Source of the DNA: Tepidisphaeraceae bacterium
GTDB lineage: Bacteria; Planctomycetota; Phycisphaerae; Tepidisphaerales; Tepidisphaeraceae
Direction: 5' to 3'
Length of the DNA stretch: 11,311 bases
Assembly (NCBI GenBank): GCA_025450555.1
Contig: JANWHF010000267.1
Span: 1 to 11,311 of the forward strand
Positions 1 to 6,767 of this stretch are shown piece after piece (within the stretch, counting starts at the first letter, position 1; each line of letters starts with the position of its first letter). The notes under the pieces are model-generated. The model had not been told where the DNA came from and searched no databases. It saw only the letters and a list, made by a program, of their open reading frames with translations. The position numbers were made by a program, and so were the translations under genes.

Positions 1-83
1 GCGCGTATCGGATGTTCGACGATCGAGAGTACAGCCAGCAGGATGAGCCGCTCGAGCTTGCGAGGGCGCCGTGGAGATTGCAT
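1..83 (-). CDS. 5' end of an unidentified gene, truncated by window edge
   Basis: An open frame begins with ATG at 83 on the minus strand and runs off the left edge without a stop, giving 27 residues that begin MQSPRRPRKLERLILLAVLS. The start is basic (RRPRKLER) and is followed by a hydrophobic stretch (LILLAVLSIV), as expected for a membrane protein or an N-terminal anchor. It starts 24 nt after the stop of the upstream aminotransferase on the same strand, which fits co-transcription. The ribosome-binding site is weak (only AGAG-like bases). A hopanoid-type RND/MMPL transporter (HpnN) would suit the neighbourhood, but nothing in these residues proves it. The frame could also be a chance ORF. 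Confidence 0.4.
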   Translation of the reverse strand, partial: MQSPRRPRKLERLILLAVLSIVEHPIR

Positions 84-107
84 TGCTCTGTTGAACCGGG
101 CTTTTGT

Positions 108-1493
108 CTACGCCGTGATCATTCGCTTGGCGATTCCCGAGACGGTATCCCATGCCGCTCCCGGAATACGCTGCGTGTCGGCCAGCACATCATCCATCGC
201 CGACAGGAACCAATCAACATCTTCGCGCGTGATGGTCATCGGCGGCAGGAACTTGATCACCTCGACATGATAACCCGCCACCTGCGTCAGAATCTTGTGC
301 TTGTGCAGCAACGGCAGCACGATGATCTGCCCGAAGACGCCGAAGTTGAGCTTGTGGAGCATGTCCCAGGCCATCTTCAGCTTGACGCCTTCCTTGGGTC
401 GGGCGAAGTCGATTCCAAACATCAGCCCTTTGCCGCGGACATCGCTGACGAATGGGCAATCCTTGGATATTTCCTTGAGCCGGGTCATCGCATACTGACC
501 TAACTTTGCCGCATTCTCGACCAGCTTGTCTTCTTCGATGACATACAGGCTGGCCAGTGCCGCGGCCATAGCCATGTCGTTTTGACCGAAGGTATTTGAA
601 TGGACGACGCATCGTTCCATCGAATCAAACACACAGTCCATGATGCGCGGCTTGGTGATCACCGCGCCGACCGGCACATAACCGCCCGAAAGCGCCTTGG
701 CCGTGCAGATAATGTCCGGCTCGACGCCCAGCCAATGCTGGAAGGCGAACCATTTTCCCGTTCGCCCCAGCCCGCACTGCACTTCATCGGCGACGAGCAG
801 CGTGCCGTGCTTGCGGCAGAGGCGCATCGCCTCTTCGAGATATCCATCCTGCACAACTTCGCAGGTTTTGCCCTGCACCGGCTCGATGATGAAAGCCGCC
901 GCCGTCTTGGCCGACAGCGCTTTTTCCAGCGCGGCCAGATCATTGAACGGAATCATTTCCGAACCCGGCATAAGCTGGCCGAAGCGTTTGCGGAAAAAGT
1001 CGGAGCCATTGAGAGAGAGCGAGCCGGTGGTCAGTCCATGAAAGGCATGATCGCAATAGATGACGCCTTGCCGGCCGGTGGCGCAGCGGGCGAATTTGAT
1101 CGCCGTTTCGATCGTCTCGGTGCCGCTGTTGCAGAAAAAGACGCGGGAAAGATTTTCCGGCGTATGCTTGGTGAGCATCTCCGCGGCCAGGCCCGCCAGC
1201 AGGCTGGCATCCATGCGCACGAGATTAGGCATGTCGTGCGACATCAGTTGCTGGAGGATCGCCTTGACTTTCGGATGATTTCGCCCCAGAGCAAAGACGC
1301 CCCAGCCGGTCAGCATGTCGAGATATTTGTTGCCGTCGGCATCCCAGAGATAGCAGCCTTCGCCGCGCACATAGCCCTTGTCGAAGCCAATGGTCCGCAG
1401 CATCTTGATAAAGGCGGGATTGATGTGGTCGTTGTGAAGGTCGTATTCACGCCCTTTATGCTGCTCGAGCCATGCGAAAAAGTCGGTATGCAT
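108..1493 (-). CDS. hpnO: Class III PLP-dependent aminotransferase, probable HpnO-like
   Basis: This 461-residue protein is a fold-type I, class III aminotransferase (the ornithine/acetylornithine/4-aminobutyrate group). Visible landmarks are the SGTE phosphate-binding turn near 123-126, the ADEVQCGLGRTG motif with cofactor-binding Asp236, and the Schiff-base lysine Lys266 in TAKALSGGYVPVG. Length and motif order are normal for the family. HpnO proteins of this family convert a hopanoid side chain into aminobacteriohopanetriol. The assignment here rests mainly on the gene lying back to back with squalene-hopene cyclase. An amino-acid or diamine aminotransferase is the main alternative, because sequence motifs alone do not give substrate. 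The ATG at 1493 has AGGA 7 nt upstream. An in-frame GTG at 1511 with AAGGAG 8 nt upstream is a serious rival start and would add six residues. A TATAAT box lies at 1560-1555. The enzyme is cytosolic: no signal peptide or membrane segment is seen. Confidence 0.85.
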   Translation of the reverse strand: MHTDFFAWLEQHKGREYDLHNDHINPAFIKMLRTIGFDKGYVRGEGCYLWDADGNKYLDMLTGWGVFALGRNHPKVKAILQQLMSHDMPNLVRMDASLLAGLAAEMLTKHTPENLSRVFFCNSGTETIETAIKFARCATGRQGVIYCDHAFHGLTTGSLSLNGSDFFRKRFGQLMPGSEMIPFNDLAALEKALSAKTAAAFIIEPVQGKTCEVVQDGYLEEAMRLCRKHGTLLVADEVQCGLGRTGKWFAFQHWLGVEPDIICTAKALSGGYVPVGAVITKPRIMDCVFDSMERCVVHSNTFGQNDMAMAAALASLYVIEEDKLVENAAKLGQYAMTRLKEISKDCPFVSDVRGKGLMFGIDFARPKEGVKLKMAWDMLHKLNFGVFGQIIVLPLLHKHKILTQVAGYHVEVIKFLPPMTITREDVDWFLSAMDDVLADTQRIPGAAWDTVSGIAKRMITA

Positions 1494-1519
1494 CGCGTCA
1501 TCCTGTGGCACGCCTGCGG

Positions 1520-1525
1520 CTCCTT
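1520..1525 (-). promoter_or_regulatory. Strong Shine-Dalgarno favouring an upstream GTG start of the aminotransferase
   Basis: On the minus strand AAGGAG lies 8 nt before an in-frame GTG at 1511-1509, six codons upstream of the annotated ATG at 1493. The ATG has its own weaker AGGA (1504-1501) at 7 nt. Sequence alone leaves the choice between the two starts open. Confidence 0.45.
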
Positions 1526-1554
1526 TCCTCCCATGCCTGGGGAGGGAGCGGGGC

Positions 1555-1583
1555 ATTATAGCGAAAACTTGGCCGTTTGCCCG
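1555..1583 (-). promoter_or_regulatory. Candidate sigma-70-type promoter for the aminotransferase
   Basis: The minus strand carries a consensus -10 hexamer TATAAT at 1560-1555. The -35 position at 17-nt spacing reads CGGGCA, which is a poor match to TTGACA. Transcription would start near 1548, leaving a short leader that contains the AAGGAG site. Direction and distance fit the aminotransferase gene. The -10 is convincing, but the promoter call is only moderate because of the weak -35. Confidence 0.45.
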
Positions 1584-1703
1584 CCACCGGCCATTGTGGT
1601 AGGCTTGAGGTCTCGATTGGCCTCTCGGTTAAGAGCATGATCGGCTGGTCGGGTCCGATAAATTCCAGAGGCAATATCGACATTTCCCCGGCCGCGCCCG
1701 CAC

Positions 1704-1718
1704 CACTTTTTGAAAGTG
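1704..1718 (+). promoter_or_regulatory. Short dyad in the divergent intergenic region, possible operator
   Basis: CACTTT and AAAGTG form a perfect 6-bp inverted repeat separated by TTG, 34 bp before the cyclase start. The 258 bp between the two divergent genes (1494-1751) otherwise hold the minus-strand promoter and no convincing ORF. No clear plus-strand -35/-10 pair is seen. A TATGAT at 1744-1749 lies too close to the ATG at 1752 unless the mRNA is nearly leaderless. The dyad could be a repressor site for the divergent pair, but a short dyad like this can occur by chance. Confidence 0.25.
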
Positions 1719-1751
1719 CAATCGGGTGGCAAAGCCGAATCTGTATGATCC

Positions 1752-3740
1752 ATGCACGTAACTGATTCAACTCAACTTAGCCCGCGTCTATCCCGCCAGC
1801 CGTTGCACGTTTCGCTGGATGGCGCCCGCGCCGCCGACGAAGGGCGATTGCTGGAGCGATGTCTGGAGCGCGCCCGCGATGCCCTCCTGGCCAAGCAGAA
1901 TGCCAAGGGCTATTGGGTTGGCGAGCTTCAGGGCGACAGCATCCTGGAATCGGAATACATCCTGCTCAAATGGATTCTGGGCCAGGAGGATGATCAGAAT
2001 CTTCCCCCGATTAGCAATTTTCTCCGCAGCCTCCAGAATGCCGACGGCGGCTGGAGCCTCTATCCCGGCGGGCCGGCCGATTTGTCGGGGACGGTCAAAG
2101 GATATTTCAGTTTGAAACTGATGGGCGACGATCCGGACGCGCCTCACATGCGCAAAGCGCGCGAGTTGATCTGGAGCCTGGGCGGCGCGGAAAAGTGCAA
2201 CACCTTCACGAAATTCTATTTCGCGGCGCTGGGCCAGATCAGCTACGACTCCTGCCCGGCGATTCCGCCTGAAATTGTTTTCCTGCCCAAGTGGTTCTAT
2301 TTCAATCTGTATCACGTGTCGGCCTGGACGCGCACGATGATTTTGCCGCTAGGCATCGTGACATCGCTAAGGCCTATCCGGCGAGTTCCCGCGAACCGCG
2401 GAATCAGTGAACTTTACCTCGATCGCGAGGCGGCCGATCGCCTTGGCGAGCCAGTCCCCGGCATCCCGCGAAGCTGGCGTCAACTGTTTTTGAAAATCGA
2501 TGGGTTGTTGAAGATTTACAATGCCTCTCCGTTTTCATTCCTCCGCCAGCGGGCTTTGAAAGCCGCGGAAGCTTGGCTGCTTGAGCACATGGAAGGCTGC
2601 GATGGACTGGGCGCGATCTTTCCGCCGATGGTCTACATCCTGATCGCGTTCCGGCTGCTGGGATACAAAGACGATCATCCGGTCATTCAAAAAGCGCAGC
2701 AGGATTTGCGAGATCTATATCTGCCCGGTCCGGGCCCCGATCAAATTCGCGTGCAGCCTTGCCATTCACCGGTCTGGGATACGGGAATTGCGATGCATGC
2801 CCTGGCCGAAGCCGAGCTGTCGTCCGATTCGGATGCGGCTCAGCGCGCGACGCAATGGCTGCTGGAAAAAGAATGCCGGATTTCTTCCGACTGGCAGAAT
2901 AATTGTCCCGGCGCGCCGGCGGCGGGGTGGTTTTTCGAATTCAACAATCCGCACTATCCCGATGTCGATGACACGGCGATGGTGACGATGGCGCTCTCGC
3001 GTCTGGGTGGCGACGTTGCAAAACCAGCAGTACAGCGCGGGCTTGGCTGGCTCTTTGCCATGCAGAACGATGATGGCGGATGGGCCGCGTTCGATCGCAC
3101 CACGGATCGGCCGATCCTGGAAAAGATTCCCTTTGCCGATCACAACGCGATGCAGGACCCGAGCTGTCCGGACATCACGGGGCGCGTGCTCGAATGCCTG
3201 GGCCACTGCGGGTTCACGGCTGAAAATCCTGCGATCAAACGCGCGATCAATTTCATCGCTTCGCAGCAGGATGGAAGCGGGGCGTGGTGGGGGCGCTGGG
3301 GCGTCAACTTTGTCTATGGCACCTGGCAGGTGCTGTGCGGCCTTCGCGCCGTCAAGCAGGACATGAAGGCGCCGTGGATCGTCCGCGCTGCGGATTGGCT
3401 GGAAAGCGTTCAGAAAGCTGATGGCAGCTTCGGTGAATCCTGCGCCAGCTATGACGATCCTTCCCTCAAGGGCCAGGGCGAAAGCACCGCATCACAAACC
3501 GCCTGGGGCGCGATGGGATTGATCGCTGCTCGCGGCGCGGAAGATCCTTGTGTGGCTCGAGCGATCAATTGGCTGATCGAGCAACAGGCCCAGGACGGGG
3601 CGTGGGATGAGCCGTGGTTTACCGGGACCGGCTTTCCGCGCGTCTTCTATCTCAAGTATCATCTCTACCGCCATTACTTCCCGGTGATGGCACTGGCTCG
3701 CTACAGGAAATTGAAGCGGAGTTCACACGATGGGCGCTGA
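1752..3740 (+). CDS. shc: Squalene-hopene cyclase
   Basis: This 662-residue prokaryotic triterpene cyclase turns squalene into hopene/hopanol by proton-started polycyclisation, the committed step of hopanoid synthesis. The family is a monotopic membrane-bound enzyme. The catalytic DXDD acid motif is present as DVDDTA at 404-409. Typical QW repeats are seen as QNADGGW (95-101), QNDDGGW (438-444), QQDGSGAWWGRWG (505-517) and QQAQDGAW (611-618). A further one, QKADGSF (554-560), has Phe in place of Trp. The SPVWDT segment (339-344) and the C-terminal FYLKYHLYRHYFP are also characteristic. Length is normal for the family (about 630-680). The ATG at 1752 keeps the usual N-terminal helix ahead of DALLAKQNAKGYWVGEL, although no clear Shine-Dalgarno precedes it. 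It is the first gene of a four-gene operon, and its last codons overlap the next start by 11 bp. It is also known as hpnF. Confidence 0.96.
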   Translation: MHVTDSTQLSPRLSRQPLHVSLDGARAADEGRLLERCLERARDALLAKQNAKGYWVGELQGDSILESEYILLKWILGQEDDQNLPPISNFLRSLQNADGGWSLYPGGPADLSGTVKGYFSLKLMGDDPDAPHMRKARELIWSLGGAEKCNTFTKFYFAALGQISYDSCPAIPPEIVFLPKWFYFNLYHVSAWTRTMILPLGIVTSLRPIRRVPANRGISELYLDREAADRLGEPVPGIPRSWRQLFLKIDGLLKIYNASPFSFLRQRALKAAEAWLLEHMEGCDGLGAIFPPMVYILIAFRLLGYKDDHPVIQKAQQDLRDLYLPGPGPDQIRVQPCHSPVWDTGIAMHALAEAELSSDSDAAQRATQWLLEKECRISSDWQNNCPGAPAAGWFFEFNNPHYPDVDDTAMVTMALSRLGGDVAKPAVQRGLGWLFAMQNDDGGWAAFDRTTDRPILEKIPFADHNAMQDPSCPDITGRVLECLGHCGFTAENPAIKRAINFIASQQDGSGAWWGRWGVNFVYGTWQVLCGLRAVKQDMKAPWIVRAADWLESVQKADGSFGESCASYDDPSLKGQGESTASQTAWGAMGLIAARGAEDPCVARAINWLIEQQAQDGAWDEPWFTGTGFPRVFYLKYHLYRHYFPVMALARYRKLKRSSHDGR

Positions 3741-5025
3741 TTACGCGGCGCACTCTGTTGCGAGCATCACCGGCTCGGGAGCCGGCCATGGAAAGGCTTC
3801 CGATTCGATATCTGTGCAGGGCCAACAGACTTTGGCAAAAGAGGACACCGAGCCGGGCGGAGACACGATTCCTGTGTCAGATGGTCGGCTGCGCACGGCA
3901 AGCCGTGCGGAAATCGAAACACTCCCGCAATGGAAGAGCGCCTTCGCCCACTGTCGAAAGGATTGGCGTTATTACCAGATCGTGCAGGACACGATCGTGC
4001 AGGGATTCGAATACCGATATTTCGTCCTTGAAGACAACGACCGGCAGGTGCGCGCGATCCAGCCCTTCTTTCTGCTCGACCAGGATCTGCTGCAAGGCTC
4101 GGGGCCGCGCATCACACGCGCGGTTGGCGCGCTGCGAAAGGTTTTTCCAAAAGCTTTGACGATGCGCACGCTGATGGTGGGCTGTGCGGCGGGCGAGGGG
4201 TGCCTTGGCCACGTCAATGACCAGCACGCGGAATGGACGATCCGAATGCTGCAAGAGGGCCTGGTGAAATATGCCCGGCGCGTCAAAGCGCGCATGGTCG
4301 TGCTCAAGGAGTTTCCTTTCACTTATCGCAAGCCGCTCAATTGCTTCTCTGATAACGGCTACACGCGCGTCCCCAGCCTGCCGATGACCCGGCTGAACAT
4401 CGCCTATGAAAGCTTCGAAGATTACATGGCCAAGGCCTTGAGCAAAGCCACGCGGAAGGACCTTCGCCGCAAGTTCCGAGACACGGATGAAGCGGAGCCG
4501 ATTTCGCTGGAAGTGGTGCAGGATGTTTCGCCCTACATCGATGAGATCTATCCGCTGTATCTCAATGTTTACGAGCGGTCCTCGCTGCATTTTGAAAAGC
4601 TGACCAAGGATTACATGTGCCGGCTGGGGCGCGAGATGCCGGACAAAATGCGGTTTTTCATCTGGCGACAGAAGGGGCGGCCAATCGCCTTCAGCCTCTG
4701 CATGCTGCAGGATGATTGCATCTACGATGAATACATTGGGTTGGACTACTCGCTGGCGTTGGACCTGCACCTCTATTTTTACACGCTGCGGGATATTGTG
4801 CGGTGGGGGATCGCCAATGGCGTCAAATGGTATTACAGCAGCGCGTTGAATTACGATCCGAAGCGACGGCTCAAATGCGAGCTGGTGCCGCTGGATCTTT
4901 ATGTCGCGCACACCTCGCGGATTGCCAACGCGGTGCTTCGGCGGGTTCTGCCCTGGCTTGAGCCGACGCGCAGCGACCCGACGCTCCGCGAGTTTTCCAA
5001 CTACGCGCAGCTTTGGAACGACTGA
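3730..5025 (+). CDS. GNAT-superfamily acyltransferase, BioF2/peptidogalycan-like
   Basis: This 431-residue protein resembles the FemAB/BioF2-type branch of the GNAT fold, enzymes that transfer an acyl or aminoacyl group to an amine. The most telling stretch is the basic segment ESFEDYMAKALSKATRKDLR (227-246), a signature I associate with this family. A C-terminal GNAT half follows (about 265-400), with FFIWRQKGRPIAFSLCM and YIGLDY strands and an SALNYDPKRRL segment. Residues 1-55 are low-complexity (Gly, Ser, Asp) and probably disordered. A GTG at 3874 (residue 49) is a possible later start, but GGAG 8 nt before the ATG at 3730 supports the longer form. The gene overlaps the cyclase by 11 bp and the next gene by 1 bp. 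Substrate is unknown. N-acylation of an amino-hopanoid is attractive from context but unproven. No membrane segments are seen. Confidence 0.75.
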   Translation: MGADYAAHSVASITGSGAGHGKASDSISVQGQQTLAKEDTEPGGDTIPVSDGRLRTASRAEIETLPQWKSAFAHCRKDWRYYQIVQDTIVQGFEYRYFVLEDNDRQVRAIQPFFLLDQDLLQGSGPRITRAVGALRKVFPKALTMRTLMVGCAAGEGCLGHVNDQHAEWTIRMLQEGLVKYARRVKARMVVLKEFPFTYRKPLNCFSDNGYTRVPSLPMTRLNIAYESFEDYMAKALSKATRKDLRRKFRDTDEAEPISLEVVQDVSPYIDEIYPLYLNVYERSSLHFEKLTKDYMCRLGREMPDKMRFFIWRQKGRPIAFSLCMLQDDCIYDEYIGLDYSLALDLHLYFYTLRDIVRWGIANGVKWYYSSALNYDPKRRLKCELVPLDLYVAHTSRIANAVLRRVLPWLEPTRSDPTLREFSNYAQLWND

Positions 5026-5468
5026 TGGATGCACCCGTCGATTCCCAATTGCCTGACCGCGCCAAAGCGCCGCCTTCCAACTGGTTTTTGAATCCATACG
5101 TGCAGATCGCCATCGGCGCGCTGCTCGTGACGGCGTCGGAGCTTCTGCTTTGGCGGGGGGCGCAGGCGGTCGTGCAGCCGATGGGAATCGCCAAATGGCT
5201 GGGCATCGATGCGCTCGCTTCGGGATGGACCTGGCTGGGAATCATCACCTATGTCCTTAGTTTCATCTGCTGGATTTACGTGCTTCGTTACGTGCCGCTG
5301 AGCATCGCGTTTCCCGCCATCAATATCGTTCACGTGCTGGTGCCGGTCGGGTCGTGGCTCTTTCTGCACGATCACATTTCGCCGATGCGATGGGGCGGGA
5401 TCGCGTTGGTGCTGGTCGGCATCCTGCTGATCGTAGGGCCGGTTGCACGGGCCGAGGGGCGGCTGTGA
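5025..5468 (+). CDS. Small four-helix DMT/SMR-type membrane protein (first of a pair)
   Basis: This 147-residue protein has four predicted membrane helices at about 24-46, 68-88, 91-114 and 121-140. The third and fourth carry the drug/metabolite-transporter pattern PLSIAFPAINIVHVLVPVGS then SPMRWGGIALVLVGILLIV. The size matches half-transporters such as EmrE or ArnE/ArnF rather than ten-helix EamA permeases. The first helix region contains Glu39 (TASELLLW), possibly like the membrane glutamate of SMR proteins, though alignment is not certain. The ATG at 5025 shares its A with the upstream TGA (TGATG), so translation is coupled. A TTG at 5013 would add four residues but lies inside the previous gene. 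Together with the next gene it probably forms a heterodimer in the inner membrane. Cargo is unknown; a lipid or polyprenyl-linked sugar would fit ArnE/F-like proteins. Confidence 0.8.
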   Translation: MDAPVDSQLPDRAKAPPSNWFLNPYVQIAIGALLVTASELLLWRGAQAVVQPMGIAKWLGIDALASGWTWLGIITYVLSFICWIYVLRYVPLSIAFPAINIVHVLVPVGSWLFLHDHISPMRWGGIALVLVGILLIVGPVARAEGRL

Positions 5469-5809
5469 GCGCGCTCGCCATCACATTCTGCATCGTCTGC
5501 CAGTTTCTGCTGGTCATCGGGCAACTGTTTTTGAAACACGCCATGAACGGCGTTGATCTGACGCCGCGCCCCTGGCGAAGGGTCATCTGGAATTTCGCGG
5601 CTGGAGTCGGCGCGCTGACTTTGTGGTTTTTCCTGTGGGTGGGGCTGATGCAGCAATCTGCCCTGAGTCGGATTTTTCCATTTGAGGGGCTGAACCCGGC
5701 GCTGTTGGTGCTAGGGGCCTGGATTTTTCTGAAAGAGCGATTGCCGCCGGCTGCATGGGTTGGGGTGTTGATGATCTGCGTGGGGATTGGGTTGGTGACA
5801 GCGAGTTGA
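5465..5809 (+). CDS. Small four-helix DMT/SMR-type membrane protein (second of a pair)
   Basis: This 114-residue protein starts with GTG at 5465, which overlaps the stop of the previous gene by 4 bp. GAGG in the preceding GAGGGGCGGCT serves as ribosome-binding site. Longer in-frame starts exist, but they would lie deep in the previous gene and encode a non-hydrophobic, arginine-rich leader, so they are rejected. Four helices are predicted at about 3-23, 41-62, 72-90 and 96-113. GQLFLKHAM (19-27) and the pattern NPALLVLGAWIFLKERLPPA then WVGVLMICVGIGL match EamA/SMR-type half-transporters. Paired unequal SMR proteins usually act as heterodimers, ArnE/ArnF being the classical lipid-linked sugar flippase case. 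The gene closes the hopanoid-associated operon and is followed by a large hairpin. Confidence 0.78.
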   Translation: MSALAITFCIVCQFLLVIGQLFLKHAMNGVDLTPRPWRRVIWNFAAGVGALTLWFFLWVGLMQQSALSRIFPFEGLNPALLVLGAWIFLKERLPPAAWVGVLMICVGIGLVTAS

Positions 5810-5831
5810 AGCGGATGTAGGCGCGAATAGC

Positions 5832-5899
5832 TGCCTTTCCGCCGCTTGCGGCTTCGCGCAAGCGCAACCTTGCGCGAAGCCGCAAGCGGCAAAAAGGCA
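5832..5899. repeat. Large intergenic hairpin with 31-nt arms, likely operon end
   Basis: Positions 5841-5862 and 5869-5890 are perfect 22-nt reverse complements around a 6-nt loop (CGCAAC). After a 2-nt mismatch the pairing resumes for 7 more (5832-5838 with 5893-5899). Each arm is itself nested: CCGC-TT-GCGG, and CTTGCG/CGCAAG around GCTTCG. It starts 22 nt after the last operon gene and precedes the rpsD promoter, so it probably stops transcription or protects the mRNA 3' end. No U-run follows on either strand, so it is not a textbook rho-independent terminator. From memory, CCGCTTGCGG-type palindromes are frequent between planctomycete genes. Confidence 0.75.
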
Positions 5900-5929
5900 C
5901 CCCACACTTTTACAAACCAGCATCTCCTC

Positions 5930-5958
5930 TTTCAATCTGCTCGCAATCCCTGTATTAT
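5930..5958 (+). promoter_or_regulatory. Candidate rpsD promoter
   Basis: TTTCAA (5930-5935) and TATTAT (5953-5958) are separated by 17 nt. The -10 differs from TATAAT at one or two positions, while the -35 matches TTGACA at only three. The site lies between the operon-ending hairpin and rpsD, in the right direction. It would give a leader of about 170 nt. Confidence 0.4.
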
Positions 5959-5964
5959 TCCGCC

Positions 5965-6136
5965 CCCTCGCTGATGATGATGCAGCGCGCGGTTGCGCAG
6001 CAAAGGCGATGGTCCGGTTCGGCATGCCTCAGAACCATGCCGGTCCGAAGTAGGCGTATCAGTCGTCCGCTTTCGACGGGCGCTTCGCATGTCCTGAGAC
6101 GGGTCTTTTCATTGGCCCGTAGAAGGTGATTGTTTA
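5965..6136 (+). promoter_or_regulatory. Structured rpsD mRNA leader with two small hairpins and ribosome-binding site
   Basis: The 172 nt before rpsD contain two hairpins: CGGCATG/CATGCCG (6020-6026 with 6036-6042, 9-nt loop) and ACGGGTC/GGCCCGT (6099-6105 with 6114-6120, one G-U pair, 8-nt loop). The second ends just before the Shine-Dalgarno GAAGG (6122-6126), about 10 nt from the ATG. S4 is a well-known autogenous repressor that binds its own mRNA in several bacteria, so such a leader could be the S4 target. That role is inferred from position, not from a recognised S4-leader consensus. Together with the hairpin and promoter upstream, this accounts for the gene-free stretch 5810-6136. Confidence 0.4.
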
Positions 6137-6733
6137 ATGAGCCGTTATCTTGGACCGAAGGTCAAGCTTTCCCGCCGGGTCGGCGTTCCGATTGCCGACG
6201 TTCCCAAACATACCGCCAAAGAATTGACGCTGCCGGGCATGCACGGTTATCGCGGCCGGCGCAATACCGAATATGGCGTCCGACTGACCGAAAAGCAGAA
6301 ACTTCGCTTCCACTATTCAATGATGGAAGGGCAGTTTCGGCGGTTTCTCACGATCGCCAAGAAGTCAAAGGGCAATACCGCCAATACGCTGATCCAGCTT
6401 TTGGAGACCCGCCTCGATAACGTGCTTCGCCGGCTCGGCGTGGCCCGCACGATCTGGGCGGCCCGACAGCTTGTGGCGCACGGCCATGTGCTGCTCAATG
6501 GCCGAAAGACCGACATCGCCAGCGCGCTGGTGAAAGTTGGCGACACGATCACCTTCAAAGAAAAGATCGGCAAGCTGCTCCGCGAGACGATGGAGCAGAA
6601 CGCCGGGCATACCGTTCCGAATTGGCTCGAGTGGAACCCCGCTCAGCTCACCGCCAAGATCAATGCCTTGCCGGTGCCGGAAGATGTGCCCTTTGAAGTG
6701 AACATGAACCTGATCATCGAATTCTATCGATAA
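6137..6733 (+). CDS. rpsD: 30S ribosomal protein S4
   Basis: This 198-residue protein is ribosomal protein S4, a primary 16S rRNA-binding assembly protein of the small subunit that also contributes to decoding accuracy. The N-terminal domain opens with SRYLGPKVKLSRR and continues through EKQKLRFHYSMMEGQFRRF (52-70). The S4 RNA-binding domain spans about 91-155 with TRLDNVLRRLGVARTIWAAR and VLLNGRKTDI. The C-terminus NLIIEFYR is typical. It lacks the four-cysteine zinc cluster near the N-terminus, so it is the zinc-free form. Length is normal (about 200). GAAGG lies about 10 nt before the ATG. Here rpsD stands alone between its own leader and terminator instead of in an rpsM-rpsK-rpsD-rpoA cluster. 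Confidence 0.97.
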   Translation: MSRYLGPKVKLSRRVGVPIADVPKHTAKELTLPGMHGYRGRRNTEYGVRLTEKQKLRFHYSMMEGQFRRFLTIAKKSKGNTANTLIQLLETRLDNVLRRLGVARTIWAARQLVAHGHVLLNGRKTDIASALVKVGDTITFKEKIGKLLRETMEQNAGHTVPNWLEWNPAQLTAKINALPVPEDVPFEVNMNLIIEFYR

Positions 6734-6767
6734 GCGTCCGATAACTTTGCAGATTCTGGATCACTCG

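Noticed and set aside
600..1640. Long plus-strand frame (346 codons) opposite the aminotransferase
   Set aside because: It is antisense to a clear class III aminotransferase, has no recognisable domain, and is rich in His/Arg as expected of an antisense frame in GC-rich DNA.
3614..4159. Plus-strand frame spanning the cyclase/GNAT junction
   Set aside because: It overlaps two well-supported genes in another frame, shows no domain, and is Arg/Ser-rich.
5013..5024. TTG start four codons upstream for the first small membrane protein
   Set aside because: The ATG at 5025 in a TGATG junction is the stronger and more usual coupled start.
3877..5097. Minus-strand frame of 406 codons opposite the GNAT gene
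   Set aside because: The plus-strand frame has family motifs, a Shine-Dalgarno and coupled neighbours. The antisense frame has none and is Arg/His/Gln-rich.
5354..5464. N-terminal extension of the second small membrane protein
   Set aside because: The extension is Arg/Gly-rich and lies inside the previous gene. The GTG at 5465 has a ribosome-binding site and a 4-bp overlap, and gives a normal four-helix protein.
5832..5899. Large hairpin as a CRISPR repeat or attachment site
   Set aside because: Only one copy is present, with no spacers, no integrase and no target-site duplication.
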